7,486 nucleotides of DNA from Spirochaetaceae bacterium (lineage in GTDB: Bacteria; Spirochaetota; Spirochaetia; DSM-27196; SKKC01). Position 1 is the first letter of the stretch, and every line of letters begins with the position of its first letter. Shown here one piece after another: positions 6,599 to 7,486 of this stretch. The position numbers and the translations under genes were made by a program. The notes beneath the pieces are model-generated. The model was not told the DNA's origin, made no database searches, and saw only the letters and a list, made by a program, of their open reading frames with translations. The DNA lies in contig PUOG01000352.1 of the NCBI GenBank assembly GCA_003552745.1, positions 1-7,486 on the forward strand. Direction: 5' to 3'.

Positions 6599-7249
6599 TT
6601 ACTCCTCTTCCTGCTCCTCTCCGGATTCGGAAGCCTCCTCTGCGACTCCCTCTTCGCCTTCGGCGAGTTCTTCCTCTTCGGCTGCCTCGGGCTCCTCCTC
6701 CGCACGCGGAGTAGAGACGAGCGCCACGACCTGATCGGGATTCGAGAGAATCGTCACTCCCTCCGGCGGCTGCAGATCCGCAACGTGGAGCGAGTCACCG
6801 ATCTCGAGCCCGGAGACATCGATCTTCATATCCTCCGGTAGATCCTTCGGCAGACACTCGATCTCCAACTCATACAGCGGATGCTCGAGGATACCACCTT
6901 CCCGCACACCTTTCGGCGAGCCTTCGATATGCACGGAAATGTTGGTCCGAACCGCTTTCCCCGCTTCGATCTCGTAGAAATCGATATGGAGAATACCTCC
7001 GTTTACCACGTCTTGCTGGTAATCCTTGATCAGCACTTCAAACTTCTTCTCACCGGCGTCGAGCGTGATGATCGTGCTCTCCGATACGTGCCTGAACTTT
7101 GTGCGAAACTCGCGCGCATCAATCGAGATAGCCGTTGGCTCTCCGTGGCCATAGACGATCGCCGGAATGCTTCCGCTACGGCGCAACCGTCGGGCAGCAC
7201 CCTTTTTTCGTTCGCTTCTGAGCGCCGTCGCCAGCGTCTTCGCTTCCAT
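6599..7249 (-). CDS. rplY: 50S ribosomal protein L25, long CTC/TL5 form
   Basis: L25 binds 5S rRNA in the large ribosomal subunit; the long form is also known as the general stress protein Ctc. The 216-residue product has the L25 domain at about 1-90, with RRLRRSGSIPAIVYGHGE near the start and LHIDFYEI at about 88-95. The TL5-type beta domain at about 96-182 contains GVREGGILEHPLYELEIECLP. The last 33 or so residues are almost all Glu, Ala, Gly and Ser. I chose ATG 7249 because AAGGAG (7260-7265) lies 10 nt before it and because L25 proteins start close to this motif. A longer frame from 7330 would add 27 residues unlike the family. The gene lies 96 nt after tRNA-Gln and 7 nt before pth, and its final Glu codons form the pth RBS. 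Confidence 0.95.
   Translation of the reverse strand: MEAKTLATALRSERKKGAARRLRRSGSIPAIVYGHGEPTAISIDAREFRTKFRHVSESTIITLDAGEKKFEVLIKDYQQDVVNGGILHIDFYEIEAGKAVRTNISVHIEGSPKGVREGGILEHPLYELEIECLPKDLPEDMKIDVSGLEIGDSLHVADLQPPEGVTILSNPDQVVALVSTPRAEEEPEAAEEEELAEGEEGVAEEASESGEEQEEE
6602..6607 (-). promoter_or_regulatory. Shine-Dalgarno of pth, inside rplY codons
   Basis: GAGGAG on the minus strand is made by the last two Glu codons of rplY and lies 10 nt before the pth GTG. It supports that start and links pth translation to rplY. Confidence 0.6.
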
Positions 7250-7259
7250 ATCTGTAAAA

Positions 7260-7265
7260 CTCCTT
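7260..7265 (-). promoter_or_regulatory. Shine-Dalgarno of rplY
   Basis: AAGGAG on the minus strand, 10 nt before ATG 7249. It is the best RBS in the window, as expected for a ribosomal protein, and it decides the start. Confidence 0.75.
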
Positions 7266-7345
7266 ACGTCTCCGCTACCGCGGTGGTCACCGGCCCCCAC
7301 GATTCGGTTACCGTCGAAGGACCGGGACACACCCCGAGTGGAATC

Positions 7346-7418
7346 CTGGGACGGCAGGATTCGAACCTGCGAATGCCGGGATCAAAACCCGGTGGCTTAA
7401 CCGCTTGCCAACGTCCCA
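7346..7418 (-). tRNA. tRNA-Gln (anticodon UUG)
   Basis: A complete 73-nt cloverleaf can be drawn. The acceptor stem is TGGGACG paired with CGTCCCA. The D arm is closed by GGC/GCC, the anticodon stem is CCGGG/CCCGG around loop TTTTGAT, the variable loop has five bases, and the T arm is GCAGG/CCTGC around the TTCGAAT loop. The loop gives anticodon TTG, which reads CAA and by wobble CAG. The discriminator base is G. The next bases are GATTCC, so CCA is not encoded and must be added by nucleotidyltransferase. It lies between the end of an upstream gene and rplY on the same strand, so it may be cut out of a common transcript. Confidence 0.95.
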
Positions 7419-7447
7419 ATGGGAAAGTGGAATACGGCTCGCTACTG

Positions 7448-7486
7448 TTACTCTTCCACCGCGTTCGCTACGATCGATTCGGGCTC
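7448..7486 (-). CDS. C-terminal end of an unidentified gene (partial)
   Basis: The minus strand at the right edge reads EPESIVANAVEE and then TAA. These 12 codons have the same codon style as the neighbours and end 29 nt before the tRNA, so they are probably the end of a real gene cut by the window edge. In Borrelia and Bacillus spoVG lies upstream of ctc/rplY and pth, so SpoVG is one guess. Twelve residues cannot decide this, and chance open reading is possible. Confidence 0.4.
   Translation of the reverse strand, partial: EPESIVANAVEE

Noticed and set aside
6592..6705. Upstream extension of pth to an ATG at 6705
   Set aside because: It would add 38 very basic residues encoded wholly inside rplY in another frame. 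The GTG at 6591 has a good RBS and gives the family's normal length.
7250..7330. Longer start of rplY at 7330
   Set aside because: The extra 27 residues do not resemble L25, and the AAGGAG before ATG 7249 marks the real start.
7250..7345. Riboswitch or terminator between tRNA-Gln and rplY
   Set aside because: Only a small CGGT/ACCG stem-loop with no T tract is visible, and no known riboswitch core was recognised.
7429..7461. GTGGAA/TTCCAC inverted repeat upstream of the tRNA
   Set aside because: Six-base arms around a loop of about 20 bases with no T tract are within chance, and no operator or promoter boxes accompany it.
1..7486. CRISPR array, insertion sequence, prophage or defence genes
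   Set aside because: No spaced direct repeats, transposase, integrase or terminal repeats were seen. Every stretch is taken up by housekeeping, envelope or chemotaxis genes.

Overview
The window reads as a single run of genes on the minus strand of a moderately GC-rich bacterial chromosome. It is most likely from a free-living spirochaete of the Spirochaetaceae. That placement is inference: the order [upstream gene]–rplY(ctc)–pth–tilS matches the conserved spoVG/ctc/pth/tilS neighbourhood known from Borrelia and, partly, Bacillus. The envelope proteins and the cheR–cheB pair also fit. No 16S or other decisive marker is present.

In transcription order (high to low coordinates) the layout is: the last 12 codons of an unidentified gene; tRNA-Gln(UUG); rplY for ribosomal protein L25 in its long TL5/CTC form with a glutamate-rich tail; pth (peptidyl-tRNA hydrolase); tilS (tRNA-Ile lysidine synthetase); a secreted TPR protein ending in EF-hand-like DxxxDGxxD repeats; a probable lipoprotein with a helical N-terminal region, an HtrA-type serine protease domain and PDZ domains; cheR (chemoreceptor methyltransferase); and the first 23 codons of a response-regulator gene, probably cheB. 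No gene was found on the plus strand; the plus-strand reading frames are antisense shadows of the genes listed.

The genes are tightly packed. There are 7 nt between rplY and pth, a 14-nt overlap of pth and tilS, a 4-nt GTGA overlap of tilS and the TPR gene, 58 nt before the protease, 71 nt before cheR, and an 8-nt overlap of cheR and cheB. The first block is a translation-quality module (tRNA, ribosomal protein, rescue of peptidyl-tRNA, decoding of AUA codons). The second is a pair of exported proteins that may act together in the envelope. The third is chemoreceptor adaptation.

The most unusual signal is a perfect 13-bp-arm inverted repeat followed by a T tract. It lies inside pth, on the codons of the catalytic KTRHNAGFF motif, and has the form of a strong bidirectional intrinsic terminator. 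Other points of note are four successive genes with GTG or TTG starts, a Shine-Dalgarno sequence embedded in the acidic-tail codons of rplY, and the uncertain start of the protease lipoprotein.
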